This document shows, in pieces, positions 7,783-16,421 of a stretch of 64,000 bases of DNA. Position 1 is the first letter of the stretch. The number at the start of each line of letters is the position of its first letter. The stretch spans positions 163,712 to 227,711 of the forward strand of contig JAFTPP010000002.1 in assembly GCA_017463255.1 (NCBI GenBank). Direction: 5' to 3'. The DNA is from Lachnospiraceae bacterium. Its GTDB lineage: Bacteria > Bacillota > Clostridia > Lachnospirales > Lachnospiraceae. The translations under genes were made by a program, and so were the position numbers. Below the pieces are notes generated by a model, which saw nothing but the letters and a program-made list of their open reading frames with translations, did no database searches and was not told where the DNA came from.

Positions 7783-9516
7783 CTACTTAAATAACGTTGC
7801 GTCAAATTCGCTCTTTTGAATCATCGTTCTTCCAAACATAGCATTTAACTTAAGCGGACCGTACCATTCAATGCCTTCTTCCGGTTCCGCTCCTTGAGGA
7901 ACATCTACATAGAAGCATTCGCCGCCATAGTTATAGTAAAAGGTATAATTTACCCCTTCCTTACTAAACAACTCTTTCAATACATTTGCGCTAAAGGAAT
8001 GCCATACGGTTGCATCAATTTTAAGTGTATCACCCGGTTTTGCTGCTGCTGCTCTTTTTAGTAACTCTTCAGTGAAAGCCCGTGCAGCTTTGGCCGAACT
8101 TGAAATTACACTGCCCGAACCTATCTTCTCACCACAACCAAGACAATATGTATCTCCCGTATATCCGTCCGTTGTTGATGTGGCAGGGAAAGCATCCCGT
8201 ATCTGTGTTCCGCCGTCATGTTTATTCGGGTTCATTTCCCCGTTTGTTCCACTGCAATCCGTACAAGTCGGTGGGGCAATACATGTAGCGTCAGCGTATA
8301 CGCAATCTCCATCCAGTGTGGCACCACAACAGCATGTTCTTGTATGCGTATCATCTCCGTTTGGTATACAAGTTCCATAAATATGGTGTGAATTGCAAAT
8401 TACGGTACCATTATTCATAATTGTTCCTGTTCCTTCAATTGTTCCGTTATTTGTTAATGTCTTTCCGGCAGGTACAATTAATGTAGATCCTTCCGGAATA
8501 ACCAAGTTCTCTCCGGAACCAATCACTAAGTCTTCTTCTAAGGTGTAATCCCCATAAACCATTCCCTTACCATTTATGATTAAAACACAATTATCGCAAC
8601 TAAATCGTTCCATATCAGTCGTTATGGTCTCTGTTATTTTAAGAAGTCCTCCTGATATATTAGTAGTCTGTATGGTTCCTATTCCCCTAGGAGCAGTTGT
8701 TGTCACCGTTCCTCCATTAATATACAGAAAGCGATTAGACCTATCCTCATCGTTCGCACTTGCCAATCCAAGCTGAAGCCCTATACCTCTACCTCCCGCG
8801 GCGTATGCTGTAATACTTCCTGCGTTTATCGTTATATCACCATTCGATGTAGCAATGCCACTTGGATATCCTGTATTGTCATTGGCTATTCCTGTCAGAC
8901 TGCCGCCATTTACCACAATATTCTGATTAACTTTTATGGCAACAGACATGGCTGGCGCACTCCCACAAGTGGCCTCTATTTCCCCATCATTAACAGTCAG
9001 GCTACCGGCCATAACCAAAAAAGTTCCCACATTCGCATTTGTATCAGGAGCTGTAATTGTAAAAGTTCCGTTTCCTTCTACTTGTATGTTTCCATCTTCA
9101 ATATAAACGGCATAGCTACTGTGCCCACTGGGTGTCTTTCCCACATTCAATGTATTATTGCCTTCCAGTATAAGCTTAAGATTGTCGCTATCTGTAACAT
9201 ATATACCCATCGCATGATCAGAGGTTCTCGCATAATAACCACCATCCAAAGAAAAATCATGCAATGTAAGTGTTATAGGATTCGCATTTACGTTTAGATA
9301 AGCATATCCTCCTGATGGTTCATCTGCCACTGCCGTTTGGGATGCCACGTCATAATAGGGTGTATCAGCAGATAATAATACTCCCGTTCCTTCCTCATTT
9401 CCTATTGTCACTTGAATTCCTGCGGCATATGCAGACATATCAACACCTAATCCGACAAGTATTAGTGTCATTACCACCGTGACCACTGTTAAAGCTTGCC
9501 ACATTCTCTTTTTCAT
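7783..9516 (-). CDS. secreted protein C with beta-helix, Cys-rich repeats and conserved C-terminal domain (577 aa)
   Basis: The ATG at 9516 is used because GGAGGAATATGGT lies in front of it; a TTG five codons earlier falls on the ribosome binding site itself. Signal peptide residues 1-32 (TVVTVVMTLILVGLGVDMSAYA). Residues 60-370 are beta-helix-like, with hydrophobic/Gly rungs (ITLTLHDFSLDGG, LILEGNNTLNVG, INGGTVTTTAPRG) as in DUF4353-type carbohydrate-binding surface proteins. Residues about 375-470 hold Cys-rich CxxC segments (CCCGATLDGDC, CTDCSG, YCLGCGEKIGSG), a repeat type common in Firmicute surface proteins. Residues 490-570 are the shared C-terminal domain. First gene of the operon; adhesion to a glycan surface is plausible but inferred. 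Confidence 0.85.
   Translation of the reverse strand: MKKRMWQALTVVTVVMTLILVGLGVDMSAYAAGIQVTIGNEEGTGVLLSADTPYYDVASQTAVADEPSGGYAYLNVNANPITLTLHDFSLDGGYYARTSDHAMGIYVTDSDNLKLILEGNNTLNVGKTPSGHSSYAVYIEDGNIQVEGNGTFTITAPDTNANVGTFLVMAGSLTVNDGEIEATCGSAPAMSVAIKVNQNIVVNGGSLTGIANDNTGYPSGIATSNGDITINAGSITAYAAGGRGIGLQLGLASANDEDRSNRFLYINGGTVTTTAPRGIGTIQTTNISGGLLKITETITTDMERFSCDNCVLIINGKGMVYGDYTLEEDLVIGSGENLVIPEGSTLIVPAGKTLTNNGTIEGTGTIMNNGTVICNSHHIYGTCIPNGDDTHTRTCCCGATLDGDCVYADATCIAPPTCTDCSGTNGEMNPNKHDGGTQIRDAFPATSTTDGYTGDTYCLGCGEKIGSGSVISSSAKAARAFTEELLKRAAAAKPGDTLKIDATVWHSFSANVLKELFSKEGVNYTFYYNYGGECFYVDVPQGAEPEEGIEWYGPLKLNAMFGRTMIQKSEFDATLFK
7820..8050 (-). repeat. C-terminal-domain DNA repeat, copy 1
   Basis: Third near-identical block, encoding the C-terminal domain of secreted protein C. 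It shares long identical tracts with the copies at 5788-6020 and 6812-7042. Confidence 0.85.
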
Positions 9517-9569
9517 ACCATATTCCTCCAAAACGATAAAGTGTTAAATAGCTTGAAAATGCTCATATT

Positions 9570-9597
9570 ATTTTACTAAATCCCCTTTTATTTTCAA
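9570..9597 (-). promoter_or_regulatory. promoter of the secreted-protein operon
   Basis: On the minus strand TTGAAA (9592-9597) and TAAAAT (9570-9575) are separated by 16 bp. This is a sigma-A-type promoter 54 bp upstream of the ATG of secreted protein C. The direct repeat at 9607-9637 lies 9 bp upstream of the -35 box, where a LytTR activator would be expected. Confidence 0.6.
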
Positions 9598-9606
9598 CAT
9601 TTCCTG

Positions 9607-9637
9607 CACAATGCGCAGATTTTTGACATAATCCGCA
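9607..9637 (-). promoter_or_regulatory. candidate LytTR-regulator binding site (direct repeat)
   Basis: On the minus strand the 11-mers TGCGGATTATG (9627-9637) and TGCGCATTGTG (9607-9617) match at 9 of 11 positions with a 20-bp period. LytTR-domain regulators typically bind two imperfect direct repeats about two helical turns apart. The site lies between the divergent response-regulator gene and the secreted-protein operon, 9 bp upstream of the operon -35 box. Binding by the product of 9746-10456 is inferred. Confidence 0.55.
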
Positions 9638-9745
9638 ATTTTTTATTAAAAAATATGCCCTATAATGAAATCCTAATCTCTTTCATAATGGATTTTATGT
9701 TACAATATGATTAACTTTGAATGCCACCGTTTATGGAGGAGTTTT

Positions 9746-10456
9746 ATGAACATCGCAATTATTGAAGACCTTGATAAAGACCGTGAACAGGTTTCATCTT
9801 ACTTAAACCGATATATGACAGAGCTTGGTCTTACTTATCATTTATACACATATGAAAGTGCAGAAGAATTCGTAGAGGCGTTAAATACCCTTCGGTTTCA
9901 AATTGTTTTTATGGATATTTATCTGAAAGGTATGACAGGAATGGAAGCCGCCATGTGTTTACGGCGTCTTGACAGAGACTGTAAGTTAATTTTTCTTACG
10001 GTATCCACAGAGCATTGTCTGGATGGCTTTAGAGTCAATGCCAGCCACTATCTTGTAAAACCGTTTACAGACCATGATTTTACAGAAGCCATGGAACGTT
10101 GCAATTTGCAGCCGGCATATGATGTTCCGTATCTGGATGTGGTATACGAAGGCAGCAATCTTAAACTGAATACCGAATCGATTTTATACATACAGGCACA
10201 AAAACGTAATGTCCTGATTCAGACGCTGAATCAGACTCTGATTGCAAATGGTCCCTTCCATTCTCTTACCAAACCACTTTTGGATGACAAGCGGTTTTTA
10301 CTATGCATTCAAGGGGTTTTAGTAAATATGGATCATATAAACAGTCAGGAAGATACCGTCTTTATTGTAAAAAATGGAAACAGGCTTCCCATTAACATAC
10401 GTAACAAAAGACAGATATTGCAGCACTACCGCAATTACATTTTTGATAACATGTGA
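9746..10456 (+). CDS. LytTR-type response regulator
   Basis: A 236-residue regulator starting at the ATG at 9746 after GGAGGAGTTTT; a 13-residue longer frame lacks a ribosome binding site. Residues 1-120 form a receiver domain: acidic pair E7/D8 (IIEDLDKD), phosphoacceptor D57 in IVFMDIYLKGMTG, and K105 in LVKPF. Residues about 130-235 form a LytTR DNA-binding domain (LNTESILYIQAQKRNVLIQT and FLLCIQGVLVNMDHI). It overlaps or nearly abuts the kinase gene (stop 10456, kinase ATG 10465), a matched pair. A TACAAT at 9701-9706 may be its -10 box, but I find no good -35. The likely target is the divergent secreted-protein operon through the repeat at 9607-9637. Confidence 0.9.
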   Translation: MNIAIIEDLDKDREQVSSYLNRYMTELGLTYHLYTYESAEEFVEALNTLRFQIVFMDIYLKGMTGMEAAMCLRRLDRDCKLIFLTVSTEHCLDGFRVNASHYLVKPFTDHDFTEAMERCNLQPAYDVPYLDVVYEGSNLKLNTESILYIQAQKRNVLIQTLNQTLIANGPFHSLTKPLLDDKRFLLCIQGVLVNMDHINSQEDTVFIVKNGNRLPINIRNKRQILQHYRNYIFDNM

Positions 10457-10464
10457 GTTTACTT

Positions 10465-13400
10465 ATGAAACGTACCAAAAAAGCATTCCAATTACTGAAA
10501 ACAACTGCATATGGCAAGTCTCTCATACCGGCCTTTATCATTTTCCTTTTGATGGCCGTACTCTCCTTGCCCGTATACGCCGATGAAACACAGGAAGGTG
10601 AGTCGGATTCTGCCGTTTTTTATACTGTAACCGGAATAGAAAACAGTGAACAACTGGCCAATCTTTTGCCTTTTGAAATGGTACGGCGCTCTTCTCAAAA
10701 TACAGAACCCCTATTTTACCACGTCTACAATAATGGTTTATTAACTGTGAATGCTACCATAAAAGACAGTGAAGGTAATATTACTAACCAAACATTGCCG
10801 GTCTCATGGAGCTGCTGGGATAACAGCACCACCATTACAAATACCACTGTCTGCGGAGAATATATAGAAACCGGAACCATTCAACTTCCGGATGCTTCCT
10901 ATACGTGGGGTGATGGTGTTTTATCAGAATTAAGCCTTCTTGTCAGGGTATATGATCCCACAGAACCGGTTGAGATTGTTGCATTAGAAGAGGTATGGAA
11001 CGAATTCAGTACTGCATTTTCCTTGGAACAAAACAGTAGTATGGATGACCTTCTTGCAAGTTCTCCTCTTCAGACAACATGGCCATGCTATGACGCTATG
11101 GGTAATGAGTATCTCTGTCCTGTAATCTATAACACAGATGCTGTTATAGAGGATACTGTTGGTATATATGAAATTACCGCTACTTTTGAAGCACCGCTTA
11201 ATTGCCGGTTTTCTGATAGTCTCACAGTACCATCCTACTCTATGCCGGTAACTGTGCAGGCTTTAGGGCAACCCCGTTTAGATTTATCTTATATAAGTCC
11301 CAATTATGAATATATCCTTTTTCCATGGATTACATCCGGCATCAACCTTGACACCATAGAGGTATGGTTATCTGAAAATGATGGAGAATGGCGGATGTTA
11401 GAACCGGATGATGAAGTGTTTATACATTCCACCGTGCTCGACCTTTACGCGTGGTATCTGAATGAAGGAAGTACTTACCGGATTCAGGTTGACTACGAGG
11501 GTGGTCAAACCGGTATTGCCTCATTTACCTATGGTTGGGACATTCTGTCTGACAAAGAATATATTGAAGGTGACAGAGATGGTGGAGATACAAACGGTAA
11601 TGCACCCATAACTCCGCCGGAGTCTTCTGAACCTACAGCACCGGAACCTTCAGTACCGGAGGTTAACGTACCTACCGTACCGGAACCTACTGTACCTGAG
11701 GTTAACGTGCCTACCGTACCGGAACCTACTGTACCTGAGGTCACTGTACCTACAGAGCCGGAAGTTACTGAGCCTGAACCCACTGTACCTACAGAGCCGG
11801 CGTCTACAGAGCCCGAACCCGCTGTGCCTACAGAGCCGGAGGTTACTGAGCCCGAACCCACTGTACCTACAGAGCCGGAAGTTACTGAGCCCGAACCCAC
11901 TGTTCCTACAGAGCCGGAGTCTACAGAACCCGAGGTTGCTGAGCCGGAGTCTACAGAACCCGCTGTGCCTACAGAACCCGAGCCTACCGAGCCTGAAACT
12001 TCAGAGCCTTATCTTCTTGGCAGTGAAATGAATACCATGTTGGAAACGTCGGACACAGCCCTTTTTTCTAACGGGTCTATCAGTCTTAATATACCTGCGG
12101 ACAGCATTGCATCCCTTGACCTAAGCAGCACTGACCGCATACTTGTAACAATACTTCCTCATGGGAATAATGGTTTTTCCGTTAGCATTTTCAAAAATGA
12201 TGTTGCTGTGACAAAAGTATCCACCATGCAGATTTCTTTGCCCTATGAACCTGCCAAAAACACCGTGCCGGTTTTATTTAGTGAAAATGGCAATAAAATA
12301 GCATCCGGAGATTATGTAACGGAGACAGGACTTGTTACTTTTACCATTCATGAAACAGGTACTTTTTACATACAGGACGAGGCTGTTCCATTACAGGCTG
12401 CTATTGCGGACAATACTTCACCGTCCATGCTGATAGCTCTTGTGGTGACAGCAATCATCTTCTTTGCTATTATTGCAATACTTCTTATTACAAACAAAAG
12501 AAAATATATTCCATATCTGCTTACACTACTGGCCGCTTCCGGTTTATGTGTCAGCTTATATCTATGGAATAATAAATATACACACGATGGCATTCAGCCA
12601 AGTCAGGGACAATTATCTGTTACGGAGGCTAACTTGGAAAAAACCTCTTTCCTGATTCGTGACTGGGAATTTTATCCTGACCAACTGCTGACCCCCGATA
12701 CTTATCCGGGCGAGCGCATGGTTTACACTGCCATCGGTGACCGTACCCGGTTTGACGGATTGGGAACACGTACCTCTCCTCATGGTTATGGCAGTTACGC
12801 GCTACATATAAATCTTCCTAAGGATACCCAAACCTATGCTTTAGAGTTACCGGAGATTTATTCTGCGTACCGCTTATACATAAATGGTAAATTAATAACA
12901 TCCGTAGGAAATCCCCTGCCGGATTCCTATACCCCTGCAACTCAGGCTAAGATAGTGACCTTTGAAGCCGGTGGGCAAGCAGATATCCTGCTAGCAGTCA
13001 GTGACTACTCCCATTTTTATAGCGGAATGGTATACCCGCCTGCTTTCGGGACATTTTCAGAAGTGAACTCTCTGCATAATATGCGCCTTGCGGTTACACT
13101 GATTGCCTGTACCATTGGATTGCTGTTTTCTCTGTTTTATATTTATTTTGGCATAAACATGAAGCAAAAGGCTCCTTTCCTATTTGCTGCCCTATGCTTT
13201 ATTATGTTTTTAACACCCCTGTTTCCAATCATTCACAGTTTATGGGAATTACCTGTTTTCCCGTGGTATGCTTTGGAACTCATATGTATCTACCTGATTA
13301 TGTTTTTCGTAATCCTGTTACATAACAGGCTATGTGATACCGGATACTACTGCCGCCGTATTTCTACTGCCATATCTGCCGGCTTCTGCCTTGTTGCAGG

Positions 13401-14439
13401 TTGCTATGGCCTCTTCTCGGCGTATTTGACCGTACCGGTCATGCAGTTGTATTCCCGTTGTTTGTTTATTTATAAGCTGGCTTTTGCCGCTTATCTATTG
13501 ATTAGTGCAGGTTTATCATTAAAGAGACTGAATCAGATTGCAAAACCTCTGTTTTTTGCAGAAATAGCGTATGCTGTTGTATTTATCTGGGACCGTATTC
13601 TTCCTACATTTGAGCCCATCTTCTTTGGTTGGTTTATGGACTGGGGAAGTCTGATGATTGTATGTGCCATTGGCTATACCCTCTGGCGCGACTTAACAAG
13701 TGCCTATATGAATAAGCTGGCCTTTGAGGAAGAAAATCATCAATACAAAAAACAGCTTGCCATGCAGGAAGTATATCAGAAAGAACTGAACGGACAATTA
13801 GAAGAACGCAGAAGGATGACCCATGACTTCAGGCAGCAAATATATACCATATCCGGTTTTGTAGAGCAGTTAAAGAATTCTTCATCGAAAGAAACATCCT
13901 TAACACAGTTAGAGAAATACCTTAATTCCCTTACTGCCCATACAACCACTCATTCTAATATGATAACCGGTGCTTTTTCTCAAAACACCGCCGTGGATGT
14001 ATTGCTGCAATATTATTATTTCTGTGCCAAAGAACATAATATTCATATGGATATCCGTTTTTGCCTGCCCCAAAGTCCAATCCTATCCGATGTGGAGTTG
14101 TGCACGGTCTTGGGAAATCTATTGGAAAATGCAGTGGATGCCTGCAACCGGATGCCGGATTTAGCGGAATCCGATTCACAAAAAAGAATATCCCTCAGTT
14201 CCCGTGAAACTGAAGGACAATGGTTTGTCTTCGTAGAAAATACTTATGACGGCATAGTGCAAAAAAAGAATAACCGGTTCCTTTCACGCAAGGATGCCAA
14301 TTCCAAACGTTTCGGCATCGGTTTAGAATCCGTAGAAGACATCGCCAAAAAACATAACGGCATTCTTGATATCTACCCCAAAGAAACTGTATTTGGTGTT
14401 GGAATTACATTTAACAAAAAAACCGCTTCCCACGCATAG
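10465..14439 (+). CDS. giant 7TM sensor histidine kinase with surface-protein-like ectodomain
   Basis: A 1324-residue protein (ATG 10465; a GTG at 10453 is possible). Order: N-terminal signal/anchor helix (residues 20-40, PAFIIFLLMAVLSLPVYA); beta-rich Ig-like ectodomain (45-380); a Pro/Thr/Glu-rich stalk of about 130 residues (385-515) built of PTEPEVTEPE-type repeats; another beta domain (520-640); two helices (650-700); a 7TMR-DISM-like domain (710-860, ending in VYPPAFGTF); about seven helices (870-1075); a kinase dimerisation helix with H1120 in MTHDFRQQI; and a GHKL ATPase with N box LLENAVDACN near 1218 and G box FGIGLESVEDI near 1283. The class matches LytS/AgrC-like kinases that pair with LytTR regulators. 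The fusion of a wall-spanning surface protein to a 7TM kinase is unusual; 1324 residues is well over twice a normal kinase. Confidence 0.85.
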   Translation: MKRTKKAFQLLKTTAYGKSLIPAFIIFLLMAVLSLPVYADETQEGESDSAVFYTVTGIENSEQLANLLPFEMVRRSSQNTEPLFYHVYNNGLLTVNATIKDSEGNITNQTLPVSWSCWDNSTTITNTTVCGEYIETGTIQLPDASYTWGDGVLSELSLLVRVYDPTEPVEIVALEEVWNEFSTAFSLEQNSSMDDLLASSPLQTTWPCYDAMGNEYLCPVIYNTDAVIEDTVGIYEITATFEAPLNCRFSDSLTVPSYSMPVTVQALGQPRLDLSYISPNYEYILFPWITSGINLDTIEVWLSENDGEWRMLEPDDEVFIHSTVLDLYAWYLNEGSTYRIQVDYEGGQTGIASFTYGWDILSDKEYIEGDRDGGDTNGNAPITPPESSEPTAPEPSVPEVNVPTVPEPTVPEVNVPTVPEPTVPEVTVPTEPEVTEPEPTVPTEPASTEPEPAVPTEPEVTEPEPTVPTEPEVTEPEPTVPTEPESTEPEVAEPESTEPAVPTEPEPTEPETSEPYLLGSEMNTMLETSDTALFSNGSISLNIPADSIASLDLSSTDRILVTILPHGNNGFSVSIFKNDVAVTKVSTMQISLPYEPAKNTVPVLFSENGNKIASGDYVTETGLVTFTIHETGTFYIQDEAVPLQAAIADNTSPSMLIALVVTAIIFFAIIAILLITNKRKYIPYLLTLLAASGLCVSLYLWNNKYTHDGIQPSQGQLSVTEANLEKTSFLIRDWEFYPDQLLTPDTYPGERMVYTAIGDRTRFDGLGTRTSPHGYGSYALHINLPKDTQTYALELPEIYSAYRLYINGKLITSVGNPLPDSYTPATQAKIVTFEAGGQADILLAVSDYSHFYSGMVYPPAFGTFSEVNSLHNMRLAVTLIACTIGLLFSLFYIYFGINMKQKAPFLFAALCFIMFLTPLFPIIHSLWELPVFPWYALELICIYLIMFFVILLHNRLCDTGYYCRRISTAISAGFCLVAGCYGLFSAYLTVPVMQLYSRCLFIYKLAFAAYLLISAGLSLKRLNQIAKPLFFAEIAYAVVFIWDRILPTFEPIFFGWFMDWGSLMIVCAIGYTLWRDLTSAYMNKLAFEEENHQYKKQLAMQEVYQKELNGQLEERRRMTHDFRQQIYTISGFVEQLKNSSSKETSLTQLEKYLNSLTAHTTTHSNMITGAFSQNTAVDVLLQYYYFCAKEHNIHMDIRFCLPQSPILSDVELCTVLGNLLENAVDACNRMPDLAESDSQKRISLSSRETEGQWFVFVENTYDGIVQKKNNRFLSRKDANSKRFGIGLESVEDIAKKHNGILDIYPKETVFGVGITFNKKTASHA
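11620..12010 (+). repeat. Pro/Thr/Glu-coding tandem repeat region inside the kinase gene
   Basis: Imperfect repeats encode units such as VPEVNVPTVPEPT and EVTEPEPTVPTEP over about 130 codons. Such stalks commonly span the Gram-positive cell wall. The repeats can change length by slippage, so kinase ectodomain reach may vary between strains (inference). Confidence 0.85.
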
Positions 14440-14449
14440 GGAAGCGGTT
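14421..14449. terminator. bidirectional terminator between the kinase and Na/Pi genes
   Basis: Perfect 11-bp arms AACCGCTTCCC (14421-14431) and GGGAAGCGGTT (14439-14449) with a 7-base loop, an A tract before and TTTT after. It serves the kinase gene on the plus strand and the Na/Pi gene on the minus strand. The kinase stop codon TAG (14437-14439) lies at the loop/stem border. Confidence 0.85.
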
Positions 14450-14465
14450 TTCTATCGTACATTCA

Positions 14466-16265
14466 TTATTTTAAATTCTTAATTGGTGTCAGATACTGTG
14501 CTCTTCTGTTATCCTGCTCAGCTAAATAAGACTGATCTGAAGAAGTATGAAGCTCCTGCATATACAGATGATGATTCTGGGAAATCGCATCATTGTTCTT
14601 ACCTAATAACAACATTGCAATACTTGAACACTGGTCTGCGGTACGTTCTAAATAGGTCAATACATCCATAAAGATAAGTCCGCCGTTGATAGAACAGATT
14701 CCATCGCACAAACGGTCTGTATGGCGGTTCTTTAAAAGAAGTACCATATCATCAATAACTTCTTCTAACGGTTCAATACGTCTTGCCACATAATCATTTT
14801 CATCTTTCATTGATTCTATGGTAAGTCGTAAAATCTCTAAAACAGCATCATTAATAAGTTCAAATTCCTTCTTGGCAATCTTAGAGAACTTAACTTCTTT
14901 TTCTGCTTTTTTCTTCGCAAGTTCATCAAAGTTTGTAGCGTAGTCACCGATTCTTTCAATATCACGGATGCACTGCATAAGCATATTATGCTGACGCTTA
15001 TCGCCCTCTGTTTTAATATGGCTTGATAATTCAATGAGGTAATGATCCGCTCTGTCTGTAAAGTAATCTAATTTTTCTTCAGAATCATTAATAAGTGTTG
15101 AAACTTCACCATTATATTCTTTAAACTGTTTTAAACTAAGCTCTACATTGTCTCTTGCAATTTGTGCCATTTCTAAAGCAAGTTTGTTTACTTCTGAAAG
15201 TGCAAGAGGCGGTGTCATCATAAGCTTGGAATCAAGCACTGCAAGCTCCGGATACTGAACGGCTTCCGGTTCTTCATCCTCTTTGATAATAGCACAGGCA
15301 ATCTTAACAAGTATCCCTGTAAACGGAAGCAGCACGATAGCAGTCACCAGATTGAATATGGTCTGGAAATTAGCAATGCCTCCACTGTTTACTACATCCT
15401 CCCACAAGTTTGGCATAAAGCCCGCTTGTCGTAAAACGGTCATGGCAATCATAAATAAAATGGTACCCACTGTATTAAAGACAATATGTACGATACCTGT
15501 ACGCTTTGCATCCTTAGAAGATCCGATAGAACATACAATGGCAGTTGTTACACAGGTTCCTAAGTTAATACCCATAATTATTGGATATATAAGTTCAAAA
15601 GTCATAGCTCCCGTTACGGACAAGGCCTGCAAAATACCTACCATTGCGGAAGAACTCTGTACAATAACCGTACATACAAGTCCCACTCCAATTCCAAGTA
15701 CCGGCATCTCAGAAAAACGCTGTAATACATCTGCGAATGCTTTTGAGCTTGATAATGGTTCAACCGCATCCGTCATTCCTAAAAGTCCCATGAATAAAAT
15801 ACCGAATCCCAATGCAATCATACCGATATTCTTGCTTGCTTCTTTTTTAATAAACATGACGCAGATAATACCGATAATCAGTGCAATTGGTGCAAGAGTG
15901 TCCGGTTTAAAAAATACTAAAATACTGTCTCCTGATGAATCAACATCCATAAGACGGATAATCTGAGCCGTTACAGTTGTTCCGATATTCGCACCAAGTA
16001 CAATGCTGACTGCCTGACGTAAGTTTAATACTCCGGCACCGATTAATCCTACGGTCAACACGATGGTTGCTGTAGAACTCTGAATGACTGCAGTAACAAG
16101 CGCACCTGTTACAACACCTAAAAATGCATTATGTGTTAATTTCCCAAGCACATTCTTAAGCGCATTACCTGAGCCCTGTTTTAAGCCGTCACCCATGACC
16201 TCCATACCATATAAAAACATGGCAAGACCGCCAAGGAGTTTTAAAATCATAAAAAATGTGTCCAT
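14466..16265 (-). CDS. Na/Pi cotransporter family protein with C-terminal PhoU domain
   Basis: A 599-residue membrane protein. Residues 1-320 carry two inverted Na/Pi repeats with the signature QSST (near 62, AVIQSSTATIVLT) and QSSS (near 203, IVQSSSAMVGIL), and GANIGTTVTA between. About eight to nine membrane helices are seen. Residues about 345-580 are a helical PhoU-like domain (RDIERIGDYATNFDEL and YLERTADQCSSIAM, with E/D-rich metal-binding motifs). The family moves phosphate with sodium across the plasma membrane; the PhoU part probably regulates it. The ATG at 16265 follows AAGAGGACTATT. It is a single gene ending at the shared terminator 14421-14449. Confidence 0.9.
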   Translation of the reverse strand: MDTFFMILKLLGGLAMFLYGMEVMGDGLKQGSGNALKNVLGKLTHNAFLGVVTGALVTAVIQSSTATIVLTVGLIGAGVLNLRQAVSIVLGANIGTTVTAQIIRLMDVDSSGDSILVFFKPDTLAPIALIIGIICVMFIKKEASKNIGMIALGFGILFMGLLGMTDAVEPLSSSKAFADVLQRFSEMPVLGIGVGLVCTVIVQSSSAMVGILQALSVTGAMTFELIYPIIMGINLGTCVTTAIVCSIGSSKDAKRTGIVHIVFNTVGTILFMIAMTVLRQAGFMPNLWEDVVNSGGIANFQTIFNLVTAIVLLPFTGILVKIACAIIKEDEEPEAVQYPELAVLDSKLMMTPPLALSEVNKLALEMAQIARDNVELSLKQFKEYNGEVSTLINDSEEKLDYFTDRADHYLIELSSHIKTEGDKRQHNMLMQCIRDIERIGDYATNFDELAKKKAEKEVKFSKIAKKEFELINDAVLEILRLTIESMKDENDYVARRIEPLEEVIDDMVLLLKNRHTDRLCDGICSINGGLIFMDVLTYLERTADQCSSIAMLLLGKNNDAISQNHHLYMQELHTSSDQSYLAEQDNRRAQYLTPIKNLK

Positions 16266-16361
16266 AATAGTCCTCTTAAATATAATATTGTTCTTTAAAT
16301 CCTACCCTATAATCCTACTTTATTTTACGAAAAGTAACAAGTATAGATTTCAAAAAAACAC

Positions 16362-16401
16362 AAAAAAACTCCGGAAATGTTCTTATCTGCCATTTCCGGA
16401 G
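16362..16401 (-). terminator. terminator of the aspS-gatA-gatB operon
   Basis: Arms CTCCGGAAATG (16369-16379) and CATTTCCGGAG (16391-16401), loop of 11 bases, followed on the minus strand by seven T. It lies 21 bp beyond the gatB stop codon. Confidence 0.85.
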
Positions 16402-16421
16402 CCATATTATTGATTCTTTTT

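Noticed and set aside
9607..9637. Rho-independent terminator between the divergent genes
   Set aside because: The short dyad CTGC/GCAG there has no T tract; the direct repeat at 20-bp period explains the sequence better.
11529..11900. 123-codon minus-strand ORF rich in Gly/Ser/Val/Thr
   Set aside because: It is the antisense reading of the Pro/Thr/Glu repeats in the kinase gene, with no ribosome binding site.
15283..15966. 227-codon plus-strand ORF
   Set aside because: It is the antisense of the Na/Pi transporter gene, whose motifs and ribosome binding site are clear.
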